Source: Lepturacanthus savala (Eukaryota; Chordata; Actinopteri; Scombriformes; Trichiuridae). From it: a DNA stretch of 64,000 bases. Below are positions 24,900 to 36,964 of this stretch, one piece after another. Under the pieces are notes generated by a model. It worked only from the letters and a program-made list of their open reading frames with translations. It had not been told where the DNA came from and searched no databases. The translations under genes were made by a program, and so were the position numbers. How positions within the stretch are numbered: the first letter of the stretch is position 1; every line of letters begins with the position of its first letter. Location: the NCBI GenBank assembly GCA_030544235.1, contig CM060473.1, positions 26,644,198 to 26,708,197 of the forward strand, given 5' to 3'.

Positions 24900-25655
24900 T
24901 ATACAATCATGCGTATTTCTCATCTGTCGAATAATACAAATAGAAAGACGTTTCCTGTGATGAAGCACGAGGTGGCGACAAATGCACAAACTTAGCAGTT
25001 TCTGTTCAAGAAGCAATTTAGAACATATGACAACCCCTCAAACATATATTTGTATTTGTTTAGGATCAGTTTGCTGCTTTAGGTGAAAAAAAATAATATT
25101 TGACTTGGCAAAGATCCAGATATTAACTCTTACTGCCTATAAAATATATATATGATATAAAACGCCGGTTTTAGCATTTATGTGACCTGAGGCATTAAGG
25201 ACAAATGGAAACTCAAATATAAACCCAATTCCCCATTTAAATCCTTTTTGATTCAAGAACAGTTCAAAACGACGTCATCTTTACTTGTTTTAAAACATTT
25301 TTGTGGCATAAACGTCTTTATTAGTAACAGGATTCAACGGGCTCCGGTCGGGATTCGAACCAGGGTCCGCCGCTTTGACACCTTTGTTCCATTATCGTTA
25401 TAGTTTTATTATAAATAAATCTCCGTCTTGTCACTAAAATAAACATTAAAATACTTTTTCAGTTCAGGATCCAGCTTGAAAATTAGTGATTATCACCATC
25501 TAGAGACGTTATATTTCGTTTTTATTGGTGAAATTGTGAATCTGATGCCAACTTCAACTGGTGCGAAGAAGGAAGTTGTTCGGCAGGTAATTCTCTTGTT
25601 CCTCCTTCCTCGGTGTTCTTTGGCCGATCTACGGCAAGTCGTGAGCCATTAATTT
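24900..25655 (+). repeat. Copy 1 of the gatc upstream module, with tRNA-like relic
   Basis: The blocks are TAGAAAGACGTTTCC, CAGTTTGCTGCTTTAG, TTAACTCTTACTGCCTATAA, a minus-strand tRNA-like 3' half (25,340-25,372), and GATTATCACCATCTAGAG through TTTGGCCGATCTACGGCAAG. They recur in the same order at 35,490-35,640 and 36,760-37,400. The end part also recurs, inverted, at 28,310-28,480. Here homology stops before any gatc coding sequence. It lies downstream of the real gatc gene. Confidence 0.7.
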
Positions 25656-25697
25656 TAATTACACAGTAATTTTGTGGCACTAATTCACGTATTATAG

Positions 25698-25820
<123 letters not shown>

Positions 25821-25905
25821 AATTTAAAATGAACACATACACAACCTCATAAAAGAAGGTACAGTAAACAGAGCATTTAAATTAAACCTTTATTTATTTA
25901 TTTTT

Positions 25906-26083
<178 letters not shown>

Positions 26084-26088
26084 GTGAG

Positions 26089-27832
26089 TCAGAACTCTGA
26101 GTGTTTCAGCATGGCTGCTCTTTCCTCCCTCTTCGGTAGTGGGATGTTTCCTATGGTGAAAAATCACACAAAACAAGATATTGGATCCTTTTTACAACAA
26201 CATTCAATACAGTAAAAATTCACAAATGACTATAAAAACATTTATACAATTAACTTTCAATGTACACAACAGGAGAATTGACGTAAGTGCAATTGTAACC
26301 ATATGTCTTAGTTGTTCCATATTAAAAATAATTAATCCATTTTGATCCTATATGGATCAAAATAGATCTTAAACATCTTGTTTTGGGTACAATTAGTCCC
26401 ATATTGAGTAGATTTAACTTGAAATATCATATTCCATTGGCTGATAATTATTATTATTTAAAAGTTCAGTCAGTTTAGTCTTATTTTCCAAAAACAAGAT
26501 TAAATAGTTTAAGTCTTTACCCTAACGTTGTCTCATATTTTATCTAATAATTGTGACTTTTAACAGGCAAAACAATCTGCCAATTTAAGATAATTCTATT
26601 CAATATTGAACTAATTAGATGAGGTTTACTCAACAGAATTTAATATTGATGAAGTTATCTCCTGTTTTACAAACTATTTAATACTCTCTGCTCTCCATAG
26701 AACACACAACCAATCCCTCAATCAACACTAATGTTTAAAATAAATGTTTTTTCTTACCTGGTGGTGCCATAAAATATTCTTCCACTGTGTGTTTTGAGAG
26801 TTGAAGCAGTTCCTCTGCACAGTCTCCTTCTTGCACTGCATCTTCCCTCAGGTATAAAACCCTGGATGTGACCAAACAACACACACCGTGACATTTCTGC
26901 TGCAGCTCATTAGTCAAACGCCTTCATTTTAGACTCTTACCTGTCCTCTAGGACTGAATCCATCGGTTCGACCCCCGAAGTGTCGACCACGTGAAGCTGG
27001 TCAGCGAATCTTATGGCTTTCTCCAGACAAGCCAGTCCTTGTTTGGTGCGGAAATCAACCAACGCCAGTCGCTCCAGTTTGTCCACCAGGTCAGCAGAGA
27101 TCTGCGCCGGCTGGAAACACAAAGATGTTTTAGTAAAAACTCTGATAGTGACAGTTTCCTTCCACTTTCACACAGTTAACGGACTGAAGTGGAGTCTGAT
27201 GTGTTATTTATGGCCTCATTCACTTAAACTGAAAGCACATTTTACAGCATATGGGAACCGGACATGTTTAACCCTTAAAAACCCATCTCTCTTTAAAAGG
27301 AAAAGGAGGATAGAAAACAGAATAAACTGATTTAATATTTACTCCCAGTATCAGACATCTGTGATGTCATATATACGTCACATTTATAAACACAAGTCAC
27401 ACTAGAATACTCAAAAACTGTCCTGAATCAATGCATTCTTTGATGTGACATAAGTGACATCACAACATTCTATGCATGTCCACAGTCATCCACTGCCAAG
27501 ACCTTTGAAATGATTAAAAAATAGAATATTCTCTGCATTTGATAAAAGTTTTGTTTTTGTAATTCCATATAGAGACAATCTAATATAATATAATACAGTC
27601 AGTCTCATTCTGTGATGCCTTTAAATATTTATTCCCCAGTAGATTTTAATTTTTCTCATATGACATTTTTCCTGCCGAGTCAATACACATACAGGTATGA
27701 TTAACAACGCTTTTCAAAATAAAAGTCCTCTGCTTGTTTAAGGGGAAAAAACTAAAAGTTTACTATGGTGGTTTTACCTGAGGAAGTTGGTCCTCTGTTA
27801 CTGGTTCCCATGTTGGAACCTGTGGTACCTAG

Positions 27833-27920
<88 letters not shown>

Positions 27921-28169
27921 AATGTTCTGCACGTGCTAATAATAAAAGCGACCGCAGTTTAAATAATGAACATTAACCTTTATATTTAACATTAACATTT
28001 ATATTACCTTCGGGTTGTGAGTTTTAGAGCTGAACAGACGCGTCACGTTTCTTCTTCTATGGTAGTTTATCATGTTTAATATCGAGTATCGATCCTTTAT
28101 GATCGTTTTAAACGAACACCGACTTATTCTATGTGTAGCGCGTGCAGCAGTGAAGCTAAACGCCGACAT
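26089..28169 (-). CDS. gatc: Glutamyl-tRNA(Gln) amidotransferase subunit C, mitochondrial
   Basis: Five exons on the minus strand: 28008-28169, 27778-27828, 26941-27110, 26758-26861, 26089-26150. They give 182 codons plus stop with AG/GT junctions and matching phases. With GatA and GatB, GatC converts misacylated Glu-tRNA(Gln) to Gln-tRNA(Gln) in the mitochondrial matrix. The N-terminus (MSAFSFTAARATHR...) is basic and acid-free, fitting a mitochondrial presequence. The GatC core begins ISADLVDKLERLALVDF and contains LEKAIRFADQL, VDTSGVEPMDSVLEDR and LYLREDAVQEGDCAEELL. It ends VEEYFMAPPGNIPLPKREE, all family hallmarks. Longer than the human protein (136 aa), mainly at the N-terminus. A (CA)n tract sits five bases before exon 2. 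A broken inverted copy lies at 37,536-38,622. Confidence 0.95.
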
Positions 28170-28600
28170 TTTGGACTCAATTAGCTAAACAAGCTACGTC
28201 CAGAGGTTTTAAAAAGGTGTCGCATGTTATTCTGTCTTCACAAAAATTACCGCGAAGGTCAGTTCCAGGGTCTCATATAGTTTATCACGGAGCTCAGTTA
28301 GCTCACGGCTTCCGTAAATCGTCCAAAGATGACCGACGAGGCGAGGAACAAGAGAAATAACTGCCGCGAACTTCCTCCTTCGCACGAGCTGAAGTTGGCA
28401 TCAGTTTCCACCGTAAAAGCGAAAAAGAACGCCTCTAGATCGCGATAATCACTCGTTTTCACATTAGATCTTGAACTGAAAAATGATTTAACTGAAAATT
28501 GGAAACATAATTGAACAAAATGAAATGGAGCCATAAATGGAATAAAGGCCCCGAAGCGGCGGATCCTGGTTCGAATCCCGGCCGGAGCGGAACGGTTCCA
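27560..28600. repeat. Left arm of a head-to-head gatc inverted duplication
   Basis: gatc exon 1, intron 1, exon 2, the start of intron 2 and about 300 bp upstream are repeated in reverse complement at about 37,220-38,110, very similar by eye. The upstream end carries a plus-strand tRNA-like 3' half (28,555-28,590: GGATCCTGGTTCGAATCCCG) matching the one at 25,340. Confidence 0.85.
27834..27919. repeat. (CA)n microsatellite in gatc intron 1
   Basis: About 43 CA units. The inverted gatc copy has (GT)n at the mirrored position 37,761-37,852. Confidence 0.97.
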
Positions 28601-28949
28601 AAATAAACCTTTAAAACAATTAAACAAGTTGTCTTGAACGCCTTCAATGAATGAATTAATGAAAAATATATACAATAATAGAAAAGGCCGTGTAAATAGC
28701 TGAATAGAATATCAGAAAAGTTTTTCACTCATAAGGAATTTGACAAATAATATTAAAAATAACACCCTTGTTAAATGTATGAAATCTAAAAATATATATG
28801 TGTACCGAGAAGAAATAAAATGACTTCCTAAAAGTCTCCTCACGCATTGACAAGACCAGGATTCGTTTTAAAATGTTTTATTTAATGTAATGTAAACAGA
28901 TAAGCTCATAAAACGATAGAAAACTGATGGAAATACATTAACACAGAAT

Positions 28950-29420
28950 ACACAAACACAGTTAAACTTTGAATTTCGATCCAGAAATTTCACCACACAT
29001 TCTGCAACGTCTACACATGTAAAAACAATTGTCCGATTTCAAGTTAATCACTTAGTCTTTTTAATATTATTTAATTGGTCAACACGACTAGCTGCTCTAT
29101 TTAATCTCAATGCAATTCCCAAATCGCGTTTAAATACTAAATAAATTTGCTTACACTTTGAATTTCGACACAGAAATTTCACTATATATTCCGCAATGTC
29201 TACACATGTAAATCTAATCCATTTTAGATAATATGTCCGCGAATAACACTTTAATAGCATTGCAATGTCCGGTACACGTTAAAAAAACACACACAAAATA
29301 AAGTTAATTACACTTTGAAGTTCAACCCAGTGATTAAACCACATATCATTTAATGGCTAAACATTTAAAATATGTTGTTAATTTATTTTTACAGATTTAA
29401 TAAATCCGCGAAGACGATTC
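28950..29420 (+). repeat. Subterminal ~190-bp repeats, left side
   Basis: Degenerate tandem units with CACTTTGAATTTCGACCCAG, CTACACATGTAA, GTCCGCGAATAACACT and GCAATGTCCGGTTCGCG-type blocks, in the same orientation as those at 34,190 and 35,640. Confidence 0.65.
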
Positions 29421-30146
29421 TCAGGTGTCATAAACTTATAGTATAATTGTAATTTCCGGTTTGTGTTTAAACAAGAAAATCTCTGGTCGCTGATTGGTCC
29501 ATTCCATTTTCCAGCTGGCCAATCAACATGCAGCTTACGCCCAGACTCACTAGGAATTTGCTTTAGCGTCGTTGACGTACTTATAACAACGCCGAATAAC
29601 AACAAAAATAACCTTGTTAAAAATAATTGAGAAAAAAAACTTGCTAAATATATATAATATAAAAATATATGTACCAGGGACAGAGATAAAATGACTTCCT
29701 AAAAGCTGTGATGACTTCCTCAATGTTATCTCCTCACGTGACCATTACGAATGTCAGTCAAATGCGTCAGTACGTAGGTCACAGCCAATCAGATACGTTT
29801 AGGTCAAAATTGGGTCCTTGGTTTCCAGCATGGATGTAATATAAATATAAATTATATTATAAATATAAATTATAATATTACATTCATGGTTTCCAAGTGT
29901 TTACATTGGAATACACCGGAAAACATTGAAAATGAGGACAAGTATTTTTTTCTTTAAATTAATTTATTTTTAAAAATCAACTCAACTTTATTCATACATC
30001 ACTTAAAATACAGCTGAAACAAAGTACTGCACATACACAGGTATAAAACAACAGCAGGAAAACAAAACAATTAAAAAATAACTTATTTAAAGAATATTTA
30101 GAAATTTCACCACCCTGAGTCTCTAAAATAATAATCTGTGAGTCTC

Positions 30147-33100
30147 TCAGGGTGGAGGGGGTGCCCCCTCTTGCTGCCTCATCTCTTCAAGCCACTGCTG
30201 GACAGTCCGGCGTTGAGGATCTGAGACAGAACAAAAAGTAATGTTCCTGTAGCGACTGTGGCCATAGGCTTTGTTCTTTGGTTGGCCACAGCGCTGACAG
30301 GTAAACTTCCTTATGGTTGTGGGGGCCTTCACCACCTGCCCCAGCTCCTGGGCCCGGCGTGCTGCTTCTTGTTGGCACTTGTGCCTCCAGGCAGTGGTGC
30401 GGGGCACAGCTCCAGCAGCACCAGCAGAAACAGCAGCACCAGCAGCACCACCAATGATGGGCCCAGGAGCCAGGGGTCCAGAGGGGGCAGGTGGACCAGT
30501 GCCCTTAAAGGCGGTGCTGGTGGAGGCGATGGCAGCACAAGTAGGTGGATCGAAGCCTGCGGCAGCAGCACTGGTGGTGCGGGCAGGTGGATCGAAGGCA
30601 GCGGCAGCAGTGCCCTTAAAGGCAGCACTGATGGAGGCGGTGCTGGTGGAGGCGATGGCAGCATGGGCAGGTGGACCAAAGCCAGCCGCAGCAGTGCCCT
30701 TAAAGGCAGCACTGGTGGAGTTGGTGCTGGTGGCACTGGTGGAGGCGGTGCTTGTGGAGGCGGTGCTTGTGGAGGCGGCACTGGTGGAGGCGGTGCTTGT
30801 GGAGGTGATGGCAACACATTATTAATAGATGTTTGGCAGGAGGGCTGACTTCAGGTCAACATTCATTTAATTATATTAAATGAAGGGAGGAAATGTTAGT
30901 TAGGTCTAATATAGTCACCTTAAAGATGGTCAAAAGGTTAAAAATAAATTAAAAGTAAAAAGAAAAATGGCCAGGAAGTTTTGAAGAGGAAGACTCGCTG
31001 GTTAACAAAGAGGAAGAAAGAGAAGAGGAAACACAAGAATTTATTGACTGCCGACTTAAAAACTCACTTAATGTCCTGCTAATTTATACTTAAGAATAAA
31101 TATTATGTTATAAAATGTAATATTATTAATAAAATATATGAAGCGTTCCTCATTTTCTACCAAAATAGAACATTTTGTTCCATTTCCATTGTTCTATTTC
31201 CATTTTTTTTTGCGAAAATTGACAGCGCCCCCCCGGTGGCCGATGGCCGGTGAAGGTACTGCATCAGCTCTTTATTAAAAAAAACAACTAAAGCTACAAC
31301 AAATCGTCTTAAAACAAGCAGGGCAAGAAAAATCAGAAATGTGTGTGTTACGGTGTTGATTACTTACTTCTTCCTCCTCCTCGGGCTGCTCTGAGTCGGT
31401 GGATCCTGACTGGGACGGCGAGGCCGCTGCCACGCCGGTGACGGGCACACCACCGGGCATCGGGACGAGGCTATGTTCCTGCTGCAGCCGGATGTCCTCC
31501 GGAACATCCTCATCCTCCTCGATGCCCTCGTCGCAGCTCCAGTCCTCCTCGACCTCGTCAGTCCCATCCGGAGCGTCAGGATCCCCCAGCTGATGCAGCA
31601 CAGCGCCCGTCTGGGAGTACAGGTACTCGACCCCTATGAGTTCACCTGTAGAAACAAACACATAGTTGTTAAGATGTTTCTCTAAGCACTAGAAAACAAT
31701 ATATTCAACAGCAGCTTTCTTTAGTTATTTACCTGTGTACTCCCTGGGCTGAGTGTAATTTTCAACCAGCGTACACCCAAGGAATTGCTGGGTCAGCTGG
31801 CTGAAGCTGTGCTGCAGCTCGGCACTGTAGCAACGCAGCGCCGTACGTGGGCCACCCTCGACTGCCGCGCGTCCGCGGTTCTCATTCCACCTCACCAGGC
31901 CCTCCAACAGGTACACCTGAAAGTGAACGTCACTAGCAGATGTACCTAGAAAATAGAAAAAAAAAAAACATAAGAATGGAGGAGAGCGAGCGGCGAGAGA
32001 AAAAAAATCTGTACACACACAAACGCACAATGTGATGATGCAAAACTTACCTGGGATGAAGTGGCTCAGGTGGAGGTGGAAGGACTCCAGGGAAGTGGTG
32101 CCCCGGGCACACCGAAAGACGGGGAGCCTCACCCCGCCCTTGGCGATTTCGCCCGTCTTGGCATAGAGACTCACTCCCTCTGGGTCCTGGATGCAGTCAA
32201 GGTGGCGGCGCTGCGTGCTCCAGATCTCCTCCATCTTGCTGTGGTCGATCAGTGGGACGCCCAAGCTGTCTGTCAGGTTCCAGAATTGCTCCAGCAACTC
32301 CTGGATGAGCCGCGCCGTCTCAGCCGCTCCCCGCGTGCGGCGTCGACAGTGGCGTGCGAGCTCCCTGGCGGACAACTTGACGCGGGCGTCCCTCCCCTCC
32401 TTGGACTGCTTGGCCTCTGTCAGGCGGGCGAGGTCGTCCCTGTCCCATGCGAAGATGGCAAAGGACAGCCGCGCCATGAAGAGGCCGTAGAGCTGGTGGC
32501 TCTCGTTGGTGACACCCCGGGCGAAGCGTGCCATGAGGTGCCAAATATCAAGGCGCACCACCAGCTCGTGCCACTCGTGGAACATCTGCTGCACTTTTGT
32601 CTTTCCCACGGTGACACAGCAGTCCCGGCTCACGTACAAAACCCTGGGAGGGGCCTTTCCGGCTGTGCTGTACCGTTGCATCAGTCCGGCCGCCATGTTG
32701 GCAAGTCCGTCCCCCTCTGCAGCGGTGAGGACGGACATGAGCACCTGCCCGTGCTCATTGCCAATGTTGGTTACACAGGCGGCCGTGTTGGCAGCAGCAC
32801 CCGCAAGCTTTTTGGTGACCTGTGACACACAGAAAACTGTTACAAATCTGTAATACACGTGCATCGTTTACAGCACTTTGTGCTAATTTATGTGCATGAA
32901 AAGTGCTACATAAATAAGCATCGTTCAATCGATTGAATTGCTATTGTGTGAAGAAAGCATGCTTACTTTCTTGGTGGACTCCATCTTAAGTATGTCACCA
33001 AAAATAGATGTGATCCTGGCCCTATTCTCATCTAGTCGGGGAAGAACGTCCCGGACGTAGACAGAAATCAGCCAGGACACGCTAGGCACCGGGTGCATGG

Positions 33101-34102
33101 CTGGAAGCGACACATTGGCAGGTGCCGCTGCGCCCGGTGCCTGCAGCTTGCGGAGCACGGAAAGGTATTTAGTCGACCGCAGCATCCACCATCTGGAGTG
33201 CTCCTCCAGAAGGTACCGATGGAGGCGAGTCGCACTGTTGCCGAGAGTGCGCTCCTTTAGATGCCCCACCAGCTTCTTGTCGCAGGCCATCCTGTGAGGA
33301 AGCAGAGCACAACAGAAATAAAATTACCTTTAAAATAGAACATAGAAAATAGGTAAACACACCTGCTATTGATGTCACAAAGACACTTACTTGTATGTGA
33401 GAACAGCCGGGAATTCCTCACGAATGGAAATGTCCAGCTGTTCTAAGATGTCCTGCGACCAGCCCGCCACCTTCTTATGACAGGAACTGCACTCTAGGTA
33501 CTCCGTACCCATGAAGTACCAGCCGTCCCTGTCCAAGACCCTCCGGACGGTCTTGTAGAGTCCAGCGCCCGTCAGTTTGCTCCCACAGAAATGGCAGCGG
33601 AGGTAGTATGCCATCCCCCTGTACGGAAGCCAGAGGAAGAATGGGCGCTGGAAGAAGGCATGGGCTGTCGTGGGGGGCTGAGTGTAGTTGGGCCGGGCGC
33701 CCGGCGGATGCCACCACATCTGCTTTACGTCCGTGAAGACAAGCCGCCCGTTAGCTTGCCTCCTGAACATGGCCCGGGCCAACCACTCATGCTGCTCCTC
33801 AGGCAGCGTCTGCATCCAGCCACGGGGAAGAGGCTGTAAAACACATGGAGAAGACACAACACCACTATTAGTGAACTGTATAGAAAATAGGTGGACAGAG
33901 GCAGCTGAGTAATACAGACCTCTGTGCTGGGTGCAGACATCTGGAGGGGGGGCCTAACCACAGCCAGGCCAGGTCCGGGTGCAGGTCCTGAGGATGATGG
34001 TCCTGGCTCTGCTGCAGCTTGGACCTCATCCTGTGGATGCTCAGCCTCAGAAAGAAGTGGGAGAAGGAGAGAGACTTCGACTGGTTCAGCATCTACCTCC
34101 AT
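30147..34102 (-). CDS. Transposase-like Cys-rich D/D/E protein, 3' end disrupted
   Basis: Minus-strand exons: 33920-34102, 33391-33833, 32967-33291, 32051-32819, 31733-31945, 31368-31645. They are all open and in phase (about 737 codons), then a terminal exon region at 30147-30815. The start has a good context (GCTGCCATGG). An N-terminal acidic/Pro region is followed by a zinc-type module: LRCHFCGSKLTG, then YLECSSCHKKVAGWSQDI (two CxxC pairs). The core has VLYVSRDCC (D383), RLDIWHLM (D408) and SLESFHLHL (E562), candidate D/D/E residues. An acidic tail leads to Ala/Thr repeats with GFDPPA motifs and a last zinc-knuckle-like CQRCGQPKNKAYGHSRY...FC. I recognise it as a multicopy teleost family, possibly the DUF6729 type and maybe related to KDZ/Zisupton transposons (memory, uncertain). 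A 498-bp insertion removes the last exon's acceptor. Confidence 0.7.
30818..31315. repeat. Deleted copy of the tRNA-Lys/U6 locus inserted in the transposase gene
   Basis: Left 287 bp equal 22,843-23,129 and right 177 bp (31,139-31,315) equal 24,657-24,833, including the last 20 nt of U6. A 34-bp AT-rich linker replaces the 1,527 bp holding tRNA-Lys and most of U6. Read on the minus strand the junction gives TAA TAA directly ahead of the Ala/Thr-rich exon. It therefore interrupts intron 6 or exon 7 of the transposase-like gene. Confidence 0.88.
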
Positions 34103-34189
34103 GGCAGCAGCTAGGATGTGTGAAATGTGTTGACGCACATGTTATTGTTCTATTAGGTTCAATTAGGCACTTACAGCAGTTACACAAAA

Positions 34190-34930
34190 TAAATAGTTAC
34201 ACTTTGAATTTCAACCCAGAATTTTGACATGTTCAACGATGTCTACACATGTAGGCAGATATGTCCGTTTTCAATTTACATAATTAGCCTTTTTAATATT
34301 TAATAGTTTCGACTAGCTGCTATGTAATCTCAATGCAATGTCCGGTTCGCGATTAGACCTAAAATAACCACACATTTACACTTTGAATTTCGACCTGTAC
34401 ATTTCACCATATATCCTACAACATCTAAATATGTAAGTAAAAGTGTCCGTTTAAAATGTAATCGATATTGACAGTTTTTGAGAGTGAATAACACTATTGT
34501 AGCAATGGAATGTCCAGTTCACTTAAAATACAAACATGCTTACTTACTTTTTACACTTTCAGGCCAGCAAGTAAATCATAACATCTCTGTTGCGTAAAAA
34601 TGTAAACCACGTTGTCCATTTTTATTTACATATTTATTAGTGTCATAAGCTTTAGTACCAATGGGATGTCCCGTTCGCGATTTGACTCAAAATAAACACA
34701 TTTTCACTTTGAATTTCGAGGCAAAAACGTCAACACATATTCTGTAATGTCTAAACATGGAAGCCAAATTATTTGTTTAAAATTTAATCGACTTTATTCA
34801 TATTTACACATTTAATAAACCCGCGAAGGCGACGTTACATATGTCATAAACCGGTATTAGCAATATAATTCCCGATTCGCGTTTATAAAATTTAATTTTA
34901 AAATACATTTTTAATGAAATAATTACAAAA
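34190..34930 (+). repeat. Subterminal ~190-bp repeats, middle block
   Basis: About four degenerate units (CACTTTGAATTTC..., TACACATGTA..., AATGTCCGGTTCGCG) upstream of the transposase-like start codon. No coding frame. Confidence 0.7.
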
Positions 34931-35639
34931 TATAATATACATACTTACACTTTCTGAGTTTCTACCACCTAAAATGGAGTTCGTACGTTCGCGTGAAACA
35001 CTCGCTCACTAATCTGCTTGGATACGAAAATCCACCAATCAGCTCGGACACCAAAATCTCTCGCTGTTTATTGGCCTGTTCCCCTAAGAACTGACCAATG
35101 AAAACAGTTTCCGGTCTGAGATCGCACAATCTGCCCGGATACCGATCGGATACCCAAATGTAGCTGATAGCATTGCATTACCGCTATTCATTTTCTACAC
35201 TATTAGAGGGTTGATTTCTGAATGCTGTTAAATAGTACTATCTCAAATATACCAGAAATAGCAATAAAGAAAACTGAAATATGCAATAAATACGTTGAGA
35301 GGAGTGGGGGGAGTATGTACATAAAATTAGGAGTGGGCCTAAAATTTATATTGCGGTATATCACGGTATACTTTGGTATGTAAATTACAGAATAACAGTT
35401 TCTTAATGGTTATTATAGCACACGGTAAAAGCATTTAAGCAAGAAAGTAATTACAGAGTGATGTAATTCACTAAATAAAAACAAAACATTTAGAAACTTC
35501 AAACATTCCCATTTCAAGGAGCTGCGTATTTCTCCTCTGCTTAATAATAAAAATAGAAAGAAGTTTCCAGATGACGTGTGGAAAAACCACCAGGAGGCGA
35601 CAAATACACACACTTCGCGTTAAATGATGATAAAAGAAT

Positions 35640-36060
35640 AAACATACTTAGGCGATACTTACCCAAAAACTTCACCAAACATTCTATAATGTCTTAAACA
35701 CTAAAAATTGTTCGTGTAAAATTTTATCGATTTTGACAGTTTTACTATGTCAGCTCGCGAATGCAATGTCCGCTCCGCAATTAAAGCTTAAATAAACACA
35801 TTTACACTATGAATTTCGAGGCAAAAACTTCAACACATGTTATCTAATGTCTAAACATGGAAGCTAAATTGTCCGTTTAAAATTTAATAAATTTTATTCG
35901 TATTTACAGATTTAATATGTCCGCGAAGACGACGCTACAGCCCGTATTAGCAATACAAATTCCGGTTCTTGTTTATAAAATGTATTGTTAAAATTAAAGT
36001 TTTAATAAATATAAATAAAAGAATAATATAACATATATATATACTTACACTTTAATTTCA
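35640..36060 (+). repeat. Subterminal ~190-bp repeats, right block
   Basis: Units with ACACTATGAATTTCGAGGCA, AAACATGGAAGCTAAATTGT and AATATGTCCGCGAAGACGAC. The array ends in the block CTCACTAATCTGCTTGGATA also seen at about 35,007. Confidence 0.65.
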
Positions 36061-36904
36061 ACCACTCAAGATGGAGTTCTTGCGTTCGCGTGAAATGGTC
36101 GCTCACTAATCTGCTTGGATACGAAAATCCACTAATCTGCCTGGATACCGCTCGGATACGATCTCTGGCAGCTGATTGGTCCGTTCCATTTGACAGCTTC
36201 CGGTCTGAGCAAGGGTGATACGCACTTTCGTAATGCGTTTCTCTTTTTTTAATTTTTAAAAACAATTTTCCATAAAAATTGAAAAACAAAACAAATAAAC
36301 AACGCCGCGGTGAGCACAACAAAATCCATAAAAAAATACAACAAAAGCTCATCTAGCAACAACATGTAGCAGCATGGGTAACACTTCATAAAACCATTAT
36401 TATAAGGGGTTAATAGATAATTTAAGCATAGTCATTGACATTACTACCATTAATATGGTTTCCCCTTTTGAGTCAGCAGAATAAATCGATTGTAATGAGC
36501 CAACTGGACAGATATTATAAATCAGATTATATAAGTAATTTATTGAATTGCAGAACAAAGTAAATTTGCATGAAAGCAAGGATGGGTATGTCCAGGCTAG
36601 TAAATATAAAGGACTTTCCTTATTAATTGATTAAGTGATTCTTACTGTAAAACAAAAAGTAATTTTGGTACATATTTCCAGGGTTTGGTCAGATATATGG
36701 TGAGTGATTTCTTGTCTATTTGAATTGTCTGGTGTCAATGTGTAAAACAATGTGCCTCATACACCTAATTTCATTTGTTTATGGTCAATTTGCTGCTTTA
36801 GATGAAAAAAGTTGACATTTGGCTTAGTATGCATCCAGGCATGAACTCTTACTGCCTATAATAGCAGTATGCGATCATGAGGACACTCATTGTAAACTGT
36901 AAAC

Positions 36905-36950
36905 CGCAACCAGACCCCTGGTCTGGATTCGAACCTACGACCTCCTCCCC
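36905..36950 (-). pseudogene. tRNA-like 3' half beside gatc copy 3
   Basis: Minus strand GTCGTAGGTTCGAATCCAGA, a box-B-like T arm with no 5' tRNA half. Its position mirrors the relics at 25,340 and 28,555, but the sequence differs. Confidence 0.35.
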
Positions 36951-36964
36951 CCTCTTCTTATAAC

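Larger units (their letters stand above)
28700..36250. mobile_element. DNA-transposon-like island between two gatc copies
   Basis: Bounded by the inverted gatc arms. Contents: a direct repeat (ATAAAATGACTTCCTAAAAG at about 28,818 and again at about 29,688), arrays of roughly 190-bp repeats (28,950-29,420; 34,190-34,930; 35,640-36,060), and a minus-strand multi-exon transposase-like gene. Two copies of an end-like block (TCGCTCACTAATCTGCTTGG) occur at about 35,003 and 36,100. Exact termini, terminal inverted repeats and target duplications were not found by eye. More than one insertion may be nested here. Confidence 0.6.

Noticed and set aside
25335..25380. Functional tRNA gene on the minus strand
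   Set aside because: Only the T arm and 3' acceptor-like part are present; no D arm or pairing 5' acceptor strand.
28298..28728. Minus-strand frames of 125 and 89 codons with an IRTRIRRFG motif
   Set aside because: They read through the tRNA-like relic and the gatc upstream module; no splice or family support.
30258..30848. 196-codon plus-strand Gly/Ser-rich and 170-codon Ala/Val-rich frames
   Set aside because: Antisense shadows of the Ala/Thr-rich last exon of the minus-strand transposase-like gene, whose frame ends in a zinc-knuckle-like motif.
32061..32825. 254-codon plus-strand frame
   Set aside because: Antisense to transposase exon 32051-32819; no family resemblance, and the minus-strand exon has splice signals and phase continuity.
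34982..36200. Clear terminal inverted repeats for the transposon island
   Set aside because: The repeated block TCGCTCACTAATCTGCTTGG is in direct orientation at about 35,003 and 36,100, and I could not find its inverse at the left end.
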